Assembly: GCF_013377905.1 (NCBI RefSeq)
Contig: NZ_JABKAV010000012.1
Location: 1-64,000 of the forward strand
Length of the DNA stretch: 64,000 nucleotides
Reading direction: 5' to 3'
Origin: Hymenobacter terrestris
GTDB lineage: Bacteria > Bacteroidota > Bacteroidia > Cytophagales > Hymenobacteraceae
A model generated the notes under the pieces. That model was not told the origin of the DNA. It saw nothing but the letters and a program-made list of their open reading frames with translations, and did not search any database. The position numbers were made by a program, and so were the translations under genes. This document shows, piece after piece, positions 6,550-13,373 of the stretch. Within the stretch, counting starts at the first letter, position 1, and each line of letters opens with the position of its first letter.

Positions 6550-7089
6550 ATGAAATCATTACTACTGCTGGCTCTGGGAGCCAGTTTGTTCACCGCCGGG
6601 CCCAAAGATGGCCCCACTACCCGTAAACCCACTACCCGTCCTGCCAAGGCCTTAGCCGCTGCCCTGGGCCGCTGTTCCGGCAATGAGTACTGCCGCTCGT
6701 GTCGCAACTGCAGCGCCTGTGGCCACTGCGCCGGTGGGGGCGGCACCTGCGGGGTGTGCGCCAGCTACTCGGTGCCCGTGCGCACGTACCGGCCCCCGGC
6801 CCGCACCCGCTCCACCAGCAAGCGCAGCAGCTCCGGTAGTTCCACCACCACGACCCGGCCCAGAACAGTGCTGGTTGAGAACATGCGTTACGTGGTAGCT
6901 GCTACCACGCTCAACCTGCGGGAGGAGCCCAGTGCTGAGGCAGCGGTATTAAGAGTGTTGGATGCCGGCGACAGTGTGACTGTACTAGAATTGGTGGACA
7001 GCAAGTGGGCGCGGGTATCAGCCGAAAGCGCCACGCTAGGTGACCAAGAGGGCTACGTGGCCCGGGCATACTTGAGCAGTCAGCGGTAA
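6550..7089 (+). CDS. Secreted Cys-rich protein with a bacterial SH3 domain
   Basis: I chose the ATG at 6550 because it opens a signal peptide (MKSLLLLALGASLFTAG). Next comes a Thr/Lys/Arg linker and a striking Cys cluster (about residues 38-65, spaced as CSGNEYCRSCRNCSACGHC). A Ser/Thr-rich stretch follows, and the C-terminus (about 118-178) is an SH3b domain with TTLNLREEPS, VLRVLDAGDSVTVLE and KWARVS. SH3b domains of this type bind cell-wall or surface ligands. The Cys cluster may form disulphides or bind metal. The 179-aa protein probably acts in the envelope; the partner is unknown. Confidence 0.65.
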   Translation: MKSLLLLALGASLFTAGPKDGPTTRKPTTRPAKALAAALGRCSGNEYCRSCRNCSACGHCAGGGGTCGVCASYSVPVRTYRPPARTRSTSKRSSSGSSTTTTRPRTVLVENMRYVVAATTLNLREEPSAEAAVLRVLDAGDSVTVLELVDSKWARVSAESATLGDQEGYVARAYLSSQR

Positions 7090-7134
7090 ATTTGTATTTC
7101 TGATTTAATTAGTCAAGTTTATTCAAAGAACTTT

Positions 7135-8157
7135 ATGGCAACCAAACCAACCAATAGTACTGTTACATCCAAGCCACAGCGTGCTTCTAAGCGCACAATT
7201 GCGACGAAAGAAGGCTCTTCACCTATTCCTCCACGAATTGCTCATTCCGACCGCACAATTCACTATTACGATATCACCTTTAGCTTTAAGGATGATTCTC
7301 TTCCCTACGAACACTTTGTTGAACTGTTCAAACAAGTAGTTAAAATGTCTGAAGACAGGGCTGATGATCGATATGTAAAAAGCATAGATAAGCGCTTATT
7401 CATTCAAGGAATACGCTTTGTAGGCAAAGACAAGCAAATACATGGACAATTAAGGGCTGTCCGTCTAGATATCTCTCCTGAGATATTAAACATGAAGACT
7501 GATCAAGCCAGAGACATTGAAATGGCTGAGGAAGAAGGGATAGTAGAAACTACTCACTTTGTACTTGATTACAGAAAAAAGCGGCATAGAATAGGAATTG
7601 AGTATAATGTAGCTGGTGCTAAAGCACATGAGCTAGCTCTGTATTTAGAAAAAGTCGGGGCTAAAGCAGGATTATTAAAAGTTCATCTTTCACCAATTTT
7701 ATCAGATGATTCTCTAAGAGATTTTCAACGCCGTGTGGGAGCTTTGAAAGCATTAGAAATTAGCGTTCCTGCAGATAGCATTGGACGAATTAAAAAATAC
7801 AGCCCTGGCTTAGCATCCTCGATTCAAGCTTCAAAGGATTTTTTCAATTGTGAAACAGTTATCTTAAAACCTACTTTTGATATATCAAGCCAGTCTCAAA
7901 CAAACTCGGCATTTGGTGTCGTCATAGATGTAATTAAAGAGTGGACACGCAATCCATTGCGACGTAAAGATTTTGAAAAATTCAGTGTAAAAGGCAAAGA
8001 TTCGGATAACAGGGACACTTTACAGATTTTTGATTTGTTAAAAGACGATGTAAAAGACCGCATCAATGTTGAGCGAAGAGCGAAGTCACGTGTTCTTAAC
8101 TCAATCGATATGTTCGGGAAAATGGTCGATTCAATGAAGAAGCGTCGTTTGATATGA
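7135..8157 (+). CDS. DUF4747-like cytosolic protein of a two-gene AT-rich module
   Basis: A 340-aa soluble protein with a Lys/Ser/Thr-rich, probably disordered first 30 residues. Then comes a beta-rich domain opening with IHYYDITFSF. The layout recalls DUF4747-type proteins: an early strand, an HGQLRAVRLDI segment, a THFVLDYRKKRHRIGIEY hairpin (about 142-159), and a later ALEISVP strand (about 205-211). The resemblance is from memory and needs a profile search. GC is far below that of its neighbours, a sign of recent transfer. Its stop overlaps the next start by four bases (ATGA), so the two are coupled. I infer a sensor or regulator paired with a membrane effector. Confidence 0.6.
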   Translation: MATKPTNSTVTSKPQRASKRTIATKEGSSPIPPRIAHSDRTIHYYDITFSFKDDSLPYEHFVELFKQVVKMSEDRADDRYVKSIDKRLFIQGIRFVGKDKQIHGQLRAVRLDISPEILNMKTDQARDIEMAEEEGIVETTHFVLDYRKKRHRIGIEYNVAGAKAHELALYLEKVGAKAGLLKVHLSPILSDDSLRDFQRRVGALKALEISVPADSIGRIKKYSPGLASSIQASKDFFNCETVILKPTFDISSQSQTNSAFGVVIDVIKEWTRNPLRRKDFEKFSVKGKDSDNRDTLQIFDLLKDDVKDRINVERRAKSRVLNSIDMFGKMVDSMKKRRLI

Positions 8158-8651
8158 ATCGTCTATTAGATGGATACTTAAATCATCCTGGTATTTGGGA
8201 TGTCGTCATTTGTGTCGCCGCTTGCATTGGACTACATTATGGAGCCGATATAATTGCAATTTCATCTAGCGAAGTATCGTCAATTCAGACAAGCTTAGCC
8301 AGCACGGCTGTCTCTCTCGCTGGTTTTATTATCGCTGCATTAACGATTATCGTAACATTTAAGGCAAATATCACGGCTAAAAGAATCGATGATTCCGCTA
8401 ATGGAATGGAGTTATTATTTAATAGTGATAATTACGGAAGAATAGTGAGCGTCTTTCAATTCGCTATATTAGAACTTGTAGCTTGTTTCGGTGTAATGCA
8501 TGGAGCAATGTTTATTACTAACATGCTGACACCAAGACATAATCTTTTGCTGGCAATTATTGTATTAATAATTATTTTGCTTTCATTAGCTCGATGTCTG
8601 TTTGTTTTATTTAATGTTCTTTCTGTTGAATCACAGACAAAACCCGAGTAA
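8154..8651 (+). CDS. Small multi-pass membrane protein of the AT-rich module
   Basis: The 165-aa product has about four hydrophobic segments: residues about 14-34, 48-72, 98-122 and 131-152. A charged loop with KANITAKRIDDS lies between the second and third. No enzymatic motif is visible. It overlaps the upstream gene by ATGA, shares its low GC, and is followed by a strong terminator, so the two form a compact module. In defence and toxin systems such small membrane partners often act by disturbing the membrane. That role is inference; a transporter accessory protein is the alternative. Confidence 0.6.
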   Translation: MNRLLDGYLNHPGIWDVVICVAACIGLHYGADIIAISSSEVSSIQTSLASTAVSLAGFIIAALTIIVTFKANITAKRIDDSANGMELLFNSDNYGRIVSVFQFAILELVACFGVMHGAMFITNMLTPRHNLLLAIIVLIIILLSLARCLFVLFNVLSVESQTKPE

Positions 8652-8652
8652 T

Positions 8653-8689
8653 AAAAGAAGCCTCTCCATATGTTGGAGAGGCTTCTTTT
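8653..8689 (+). terminator. Rho-independent terminator of the AT-rich module
   Basis: The 15-bp arms AAAAGAAGCCTCTCC (8653-8667) and its complement (8675-8689) flank a 7-base loop and end in a T-run. This is the best-formed terminator in the island and closes the two-gene module. Confidence 0.85.
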
Positions 8690-8732
8690 TCACAGCAGCC
8701 CATATATGAGCTAGTTAATTTTGAGGGGCGAC

Positions 8733-8870
8733 CTAACTATCGAGATAACCAGTGCTTCTGCTCCTCAAGCTCACTTGGCTCAATAAGCCCTGATCACGCA
8801 AATAGTTGAGCTTTTGCAATTCACTGGTTATGTATGTGGAGGAAGGTGCTTGCTCGGCGGTCTTAAGCAT
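8733..8870 (-). pseudogene. Frameshifted SHOCT-type short domain
   Basis: From the ATG at 8870 the frame reads MLKTAEQAPSSTYITSELQK, then LNYLRDQG. One base out of frame it continues LIEPSELEEQKHWLSR and a stop. Joined, this is the typical helix-turn-helix SHOCT pattern (leucine-rich helix, G-L-I, E-x-E-E-x-K). A single-base change appears to have broken it. The start overlaps the stop of the gene at 8863-9309, so it was probably the distal gene of that transcript. Confidence 0.45.
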
Positions 8871-9309
8871 CCACCTCCACTGTCTCCGGAATCTGAGGAG
8901 GCGACATACTTTCGTCTCGTAGCACCGGCGGCGGACTCACCACCGGAGGCCCGCTCACGACCTCCCCGAACAGCACGTCCGGCGGCAGCGGCTGCCCGCC
9001 GTTACCATCAGGAATGGGGTTGAAGAGCTGCAGCTCCTCGCCCGGCGTGCTCTGCCCGAGTACCGTCGTAAGCTGGTCGGGTTGCACTATATCGAGCAGG
9101 TCGTGCACCAGAATGGTCTGGGTGCTCACGTCCACGTTATAGAGCTGGTTGAGGGCGTTCAGCTGCGCGGCCGCGTCCTGGCTGAGCCGTAGCGCGTCGG
9201 CCAGCTTTTGGGCGTAGCGCCGGGCCTTGGAATCAGACGAAGCGCGCAGCCGCAGCGCCCGCTTCATGCGGGTGCGGAACTGCCGTTGGTAGGGAGTGGT
9301 AGTAGCCAT
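8863..9309 (-). CDS. Hypothetical basic-start, Pro-rich-tail protein
   Basis: A 148-aa protein with a strongly basic N-terminus (RQFRTRMKRALRLRASS), a helical middle (DALRLSQDAAAQLNALNQLY) and a Pro-rich acidic tail. I do not recognise a family. It lies downstream of the gene at 9434-10174 on the same strand and upstream of a broken SHOCT frame. The split charge distribution would fit a small structural or nucleic-acid-binding protein, but nothing is proven. Confidence 0.5.
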   Translation of the reverse strand: MATTTPYQRQFRTRMKRALRLRASSDSKARRYAQKLADALRLSQDAAAQLNALNQLYNVDVSTQTILVHDLLDIVQPDQLTTVLGQSTPGEELQLFNPIPDGNGGQPLPPDVLFGEVVSGPPVVSPPPVLRDESMSPPQIPETVEVDA

Positions 9310-9433
9310 GGTAGTAGAAGTGAGATTGTGATAGAGGAGAAGGGAGACAAAAACGGTGAGTTGTGAGCGGGAGAAAGTCGTCCGGGCTTACACCAGAACG
9401 AGGGTTTCACCTCTCACCGTCTCAGGTCTAGCA

Positions 9434-10174
9434 TTAGCCCACCGCCACCACGCTCAGGGCGTTGTAGGCGTTGGAGTTGAGCGGGTAGAACTTGCCGTTC
9501 AGTTGCTGGAAGAAGTCCACGCCCACGGCCACAATCAGCGACTCTTCAGCCGTGGCGGCGCGGGCCAGCTGCAGACTTTCGGCCGGGCGCAGGGCATTGT
9601 CCAGCGGCAGCTCCGGGGTGCTGGCCTCGGTGCTGTCGTAGGTACCCGTCTCGAAGTTGACGCTGGCCACGGCCGCATTGATGCGGTAGTGGGTCGCGCC
9701 CTGGGGGGCGGCTACGTCGCGCGAGGGGTTGAGCTCGCCCAGGTTCACCACGTGGTTGCCCGTGGCCCGGTCGGGAGCCGCTTCCACGCGCCCGAAGTAG
9801 GTGCTCGACAAGGCCGAGCCGGCATTGAAGTCGAAGCCCACCAGCGCCGGCAGGTTCTCGGGCAGAATCTGCCGGCCGCCGCGGTCGGAGTCCTCGTCCA
9901 GATTCAGAATCTGCTTCATCTTCTGCTGCAGGCGCGAAACCACCAGCCGGTCGGAGGCCAGGGCCACCACGCGGCGCAGCGCATCGCGCACGAGCTTGCC
10001 GGCCGAAGCCGCCGTGCCGAACTCGCTGGCATTTTCGCGCACTCGCTGCATGGAGGCGGACGAATTGAACTGGCTCTTATTCGAGCCCTGCTTTTGGCGC
10101 ACCGTGCCGTCTTTGGCGAAAACCACGCCGCCCACGGTGCCACTGATTTGAATTACGCCGGTCTGACGTGCCAT
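9434..10174 (-). CDS. Conserved Bacteroidetes hypothetical protein (MARQTG type)
   Basis: I chose the start at 10174 (MARQTGVIQISGTVGG) because the extra upstream residues are low-complexity and this opening recurs in Bacteroidetes proteins of unknown function. The 246-aa product has a Gly-rich start (G-T-V-G-G-V-V-F), a basic patch (GTVRQKQGSNKSQF) and a long region of mixed strands. I believe such proteins appear near phage-like or secreted genes, but the role is not known. No transmembrane segment is seen. It is the first of at least two genes on this strand. Confidence 0.55.
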   Translation of the reverse strand: MARQTGVIQISGTVGGVVFAKDGTVRQKQGSNKSQFNSSASMQRVRENASEFGTAASAGKLVRDALRRVVALASDRLVVSRLQQKMKQILNLDEDSDRGGRQILPENLPALVGFDFNAGSALSSTYFGRVEAAPDRATGNHVVNLGELNPSRDVAAPQGATHYRINAAVASVNFETGTYDSTEASTPELPLDNALRPAESLQLARAATAEESLIVAVGVDFFQQLNGKFYPLNSNAYNALSVVAVG

Positions 10175-10232
10175 AGTGGTAGGGAAAAAAAGGTGAGAAG
10201 AAGTTGACTGCCCGTCTTTATGCGTCTTTGCC

Positions 10233-10772
10233 CTACCGGGGGCAGTCAATCCGGTAGTGCCGCTTTATTTCCTTGTTGAAGCCCCGCCACAGCCAGGGCG
10301 GCACGGCCGCGTCGAGTCCGCATTGCCACAGCCCGAGGCCGCCGGCCTGTGCCCGCTGCTGCTCGGCCACCCAGCGCACCCGCTGTCGGCCCGGCGCGTA
10401 GGTCCAGGCCCAGCCGCGCACCACCAGCACCGAATCCAGCGCGAGCAATCGGCCGGTAGGAGTGAGGCCCACCCGTACCGTGCCCAGCGTCCGTCCGTAC
10501 AGGTCGTGCCCGTAAAGGGTCAGCTCCACCAGCCCGCCGGCGCGCCCCAGCAGCGCCCGCACCGAGTCGCTGGCCACCGCCCCGAAAGGCTGGCTTTGTT
10601 CGGGCGCATCCACGCCCAGCAGGCGCACCCGCTCGCGGCGGCTCTGGCTGATTACCTCGTAGGTATCGGCATCCACTACCCGGCTCACCCGCACCAGCTC
10701 CTGCGCGGCGACGCCTGGCCCAACTGCCAGCAGCGCACCCAGCAGCAATCCTACAGTTCGGAACAGTATCAT
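10233..10772 (-). CDS. Secreted staphylococcal-nuclease-like (SNase) protein
   Basis: The 179-aa product has a signal peptide (MILFRTVGLLLGALLAVGPGVAAQ) and an SNase fold. It shows VVDADTYEV (about residues 32-40), RVRLLGVDAPE with the catalytic Arg and the conserved Asp-Ala-Pro-Glu, a YGRTLGTV strand (second catalytic Arg, about 92-99), and LVVRGWAWTYAP. SNase-family enzymes cut DNA and RNA with calcium. All expected residues appear present. The family call is confident; the nuclease is probably exported. On a mobile element it might degrade extracellular DNA, but that is inference. Confidence 0.85.
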   Translation of the reverse strand: MILFRTVGLLLGALLAVGPGVAAQELVRVSRVVDADTYEVISQSRRERVRLLGVDAPEQSQPFGAVASDSVRALLGRAGGLVELTLYGHDLYGRTLGTVRVGLTPTGRLLALDSVLVVRGWAWTYAPGRQRVRWVAEQQRAQAGGLGLWQCGLDAAVPPWLWRGFNKEIKRHYRIDCPR

Positions 10773-10804
10773 GCCCTGAACCTACGCACCTATCTATTTC
10801 GTTG

Positions 10805-10812
10805 TATATTTA
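10805..10812 (+). promoter_or_regulatory. TATATTTA -7-type box
   Basis: TATATTTA lies 30 bases before the ATG of the small gene at 10843 and is one mismatch from the Bacteroidetes TAnnTTTG element. No strong -33 TTTG is seen at the right distance. Confidence 0.4.
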
Positions 10813-10842
10813 TCTACTCCAATAGACCCCAAACTACCCCAC

Positions 10843-11055
10843 ATGACCCAGGTATGCATCTACCCCAAAGACGCGGCCCGGCTCACCGGCACCCAGTATA
10901 CGGCCGGTAAGCGCCTGCTCCAGCGCATCCGCCTGGCCCTTGGTAAGCCCACCGGCTCCTATATCTCTGTAGGGGAGTTCTGCGCCTACACCCGCCTGCC
11001 CGAGCCCGAGGTCACCGCGGCTATCAATGCTACGGCCGTGCCCACCCGCCGGTAG
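10843..11055 (+). CDS. Small conserved Bacteroidetes protein, likely DNA-binding
   Basis: A 70-aa basic protein reading IYPKDAARLTGTQY, then GKRLLQRIRLALGK, then ISVGEFCAYTRLPEPEV. This order (YPKD-x-x-R-x-T-G, R-x-x-x-x-x-x-x-G-K, E-F-C-x-Y-T) is one I have seen in many short Bacteroidetes hypothetical proteins. The helix content suggests a small DNA-binding or adaptor protein. It stands alone and is divergent from the SNase gene. Function unknown. Confidence 0.6.
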   Translation: MTQVCIYPKDAARLTGTQYTAGKRLLQRIRLALGKPTGSYISVGEFCAYTRLPEPEVTAAINATAVPTRR

Positions 11056-11452
11056 CTTCGGCCGTAGCTCACCCGCCCCTTAAGCATGGCTTAAGTATGG
11101 CTTCCGTATGACCTAGTGCCGGGGTCGGACCAACCTTCCCTATCACGCCGCCGGCTCCACCGAGGATATTACCTCCGCACTGCCGGTTGTCTGTCCCACC
11201 TGCCCGATACTTTCCTATAACCGTCGCATAGTCAGGTGCTGGGATTCCTCCACGATTTTGGCGTAAACCAGCGTCGCCTTGATGTTAGCTTGCCCCAGCA
11301 CCCACACCTACAACGGGGCCAAGCAGCGGCAGCAGGAGGGGGCGTTGGCACTTTGAAGGCCACACGCAGATAGAGGTTGGTTTGGCCGAAAACTTTAGCC
11401 TATTTGAGGGGCTGATTACCACCTACACTATACGTCGCCTGTCAGCCACCAG
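11056..11452. other. Intergenic stretch containing an integrase remnant
   Basis: Apart from the integrase relic at 11143-11301 there is no gene. The last ~90 bases (from about 11365) are AT-richer and include TTGGTTTGGCC and CTATTTGAGG, which could form the promoter of the WYL regulator. Confidence 0.4.
11143..11301 (-). pseudogene. Remnant 3' end of a tyrosine integrase gene
   Basis: Read on the minus strand the frame gives VLGQANIKATLVYAKIVEE, then SQHLTMRRL, then a stop, and after the stop a tail ending in SVEPAA and a second stop. The intact integrase at 17410-18705 reads VLGHANIKTTLIYAKIVED, QHLTMRRI and ends AVEPSAA. The relic has lost the catalytic His (now Gln), has a premature stop, and its similarity breaks off sharply at 11301. 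It is the end of a second, related integrase. Confidence 0.8.
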
Positions 11453-12421
11453 ATGCCCGCGCCAATCCAACCATTTCCAGAATCGACATCTGACAACAAT
11501 GCTATTCCGCAGCAAAAGCTGCTGGCGCTGCTCCGGCTCGTTCGCCTGCTCAAAGAGCCTGGCGGGCGCACAATGGCGCAGCTGCTAAGCGAGCTTGATA
11601 AAAAACAGCGGACTATGCAGCGCTACCTCCGGCTGCTGGAAGAAGTGGGCTACCCCGTAGATAAAACAACGACCCAACCCGCCCGCTACTTTCTGTTCGA
11701 GCCCGCACCCGAGGGGCGCGGTATCCGCCACGAGCCGCTAAACGACCAGGAAACGGAATTGCTCAGCCTGCGGCTGGCCGACCTGGGCACCCCCAACCCC
11801 GTGCTGGCCGGCCTGCGCCAGAAGCTGCAGCTGCCGGCGCTGCTGCTGCCCCAGCCCCACGAGCTGCGCAGCCTGCGCCAGGCCCGTATTCTTGAAACGC
11901 TGGCCCTAGGCATCGAGCTGCGCCGCCAAGTGCGGCTACTGGCCTACGAGTCGGGCAACACGGGCACCGTGCGCGACCGGGATGTGGAGCCGCTGGCCCT
12001 GGCCAACAATCACACCCAGCTCGCCTCTAACGATGTAGCTACCGGCCAATACCGCACCTACAACCTCAACCGAATGGGCGGGGCCGAGCTGCTGGATGCT
12101 ACCTGTACGCTTCCTGACTCCGACCGCCGTCCCGACGTATTCGGCATGGCCGAAACCGACGAATGGACCACCGTCGAGTTGCTGCTGACTTCCCGCAGCT
12201 ATCAGCAACTGCTGCGCGAGTCAGCTACTGCCGCGGCCGAGTGCCAGCCGGCCACGGCCACTGAGCAGGCCGAAGGCTGGGCCCACCGATACCGGGACCG
12301 CGTGCACGGCTTTCACGGGGTGGGCCGCTTTGTGCTGGGCCTGCCGCTGGAAGTGCGAGTAGCAGCCCCCGAAAGCCTGCGCCAGTTCGTGCTGGACAAG
12401 GTGGCTGGGGCTAAATGGTAG
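11453..12421 (+). CDS. WYL-domain transcriptional regulator
   Basis: The 322-aa protein has an N-terminal winged helix of DeoR type (about residues 20-70: KLLALLRLVRLLKEPGGRT, then TMQRYLRLLEEVGYPV). A linker follows, then the WYL domain (about 150-240) with the conserved R-R-x-V-x-L-L-x-Y and the VEPLAL, AND YRTYNLNRM segments. A C-terminal extension (WCX) ends with GRFVLGLPLEV. WYL regulators sense nucleic-acid-type ligands; relatives control defence loci (BrxR, CapW). No defence operon of those types is next door, but a TPR protein, an HNH nuclease and unknown genes follow. Confidence 0.75.
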   Translation: MPAPIQPFPESTSDNNAIPQQKLLALLRLVRLLKEPGGRTMAQLLSELDKKQRTMQRYLRLLEEVGYPVDKTTTQPARYFLFEPAPEGRGIRHEPLNDQETELLSLRLADLGTPNPVLAGLRQKLQLPALLLPQPHELRSLRQARILETLALGIELRRQVRLLAYESGNTGTVRDRDVEPLALANNHTQLASNDVATGQYRTYNLNRMGGAELLDATCTLPDSDRRPDVFGMAETDEWTTVELLLTSRSYQQLLRESATAAAECQPATATEQAEGWAHRYRDRVHGFHGVGRFVLGLPLEVRVAAPESLRQFVLDKVAGAKW

Positions 12422-12741
12422 TGCCCGGCTAGGTTGACTGAGGTAGTTTACGCTACTCGAAAACAAGGAAGTTCTCCGGGACCATCAGGACCTCCGATGC
12501 GCTCGACAACAGCGCGTCACTTATTGTCGCACGGGTGCCGATACTTTTGTCCAACTCTTCCGACCGGGAAAAGTGCGGTGCCAGTGGGCATCCGTCCTCG
12601 TTCTTTGAATAGCAGGCAGTGTCTAACGCTAAAAAGCGCTGCTAACTGATTGCGAAAAGGCCTTTTACGGGCCAGGGCTAGCTTCAATTCTAGCCCGTTT
12701 CTTTTTGCTTGCAAAAGCTTCAACCCCGAATCTTTCCTTGT
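12422..12741. other. Intergenic stretch with a terminator
   Basis: No gene is supported here. It includes the hairpin at 12675-12707. The interval between the WYL stop and the hairpin has no clear repeat or RNA gene. Confidence 0.4.
12675..12707 (+). terminator. Short hairpin with T-rich tail
   Basis: GGGCTAG (12675-12681) pairs with CTAGCCC (12690-12696) around an 8-base loop and is followed by GTTTCTTTTTG. It could end a transcript coming from the WYL gene. Confidence 0.55.
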
Positions 12742-13215
12742 ATGGATACACGCATCCCTCCTGTGACGTTGGCCAAATGGTACTGCCTGACCGACGACTC
12801 CCATATTCAACTCCTAATCAACCCCACACTACCGCAATGGCGCGTGGTAGGCGCCCCCGAGTATGTAAGCGTCGCCACGCGCTTTGTCGTGACTTCGAGC
12901 GACACTACATGGCCTACCCCTCTCGAAGAACCTACTTGCTGCGGGCTATGCTTAGCTCGTCAGGGTGGCCCGGTGGAAGTGCGGGAGGGGGCTCTGCTCA
13001 ACTTCGATAACCTGGCTTTTGCCCGCCTCACCAACATGGGCCGCCCTTACTGGCGACAGGTTACTTCCCCACCAGATAAGGTAGGGTTCTATTCCGGTCG
13101 CCTCAACTATCTGCTGAGTTATTGCCAACTGGAGTTTGTGGCTGCGCAGGACCTCACCACGAATGATATGGCTGCGTCCCTGCTACTCCAGCCCACGGAT
13201 ATTGACTTCGATTGA
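12742..13215 (+). CDS. Hypothetical protein
   Basis: Using the ATG at 12742 (an in-frame start also exists at 12709) the product is 157 aa. It has several aromatic-rich strands (WYCLTDDSHIQLLIN), a Cys trio (TCCGLCLARQ, about residues 65-74), and a C-terminal acidic end. I do not recognise the family. The Cys trio may bind metal. It lies between the WYL regulator and the TPR protein with large gaps on both sides, so it is probably transcribed on its own. Confidence 0.45.
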   Translation: MDTRIPPVTLAKWYCLTDDSHIQLLINPTLPQWRVVGAPEYVSVATRFVVTSSDTTWPTPLEEPTCCGLCLARQGGPVEVREGALLNFDNLAFARLTNMGRPYWRQVTSPPDKVGFYSGRLNYLLSYCQLEFVAAQDLTTNDMAASLLLQPTDIDFD

Positions 13216-13373
13216 GCCAAGGTTTGCCACCGTTGCATTGCCAAAAGGCTAGGCTGCCCTATGGAGTGTACACTACCCCCATCTAAGCTTAGCCGCCCAT
13301 CATTTAATTCCTCTTCTGTTTCGCCAGAGGGTAACTGGGCCTATTGCGCCCCCACCAACCCATTGCTTTGCCT

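Noticed and set aside
9356-10207. Plus-strand reading frame of 283 codons over the MARQTG gene
   Set aside because: Composition is rich in His, Gly, Val and Arg with no domain pattern. The minus-strand frame has a conserved opening.
11110-11130. A GGGGTCGGACCAACC sequence resembling part of the tRNA 3' end, as a possible second attachment site
   Set aside because: The match to the tRNA T-arm is poor and the acceptor stem is absent, so I do not call an att site here.
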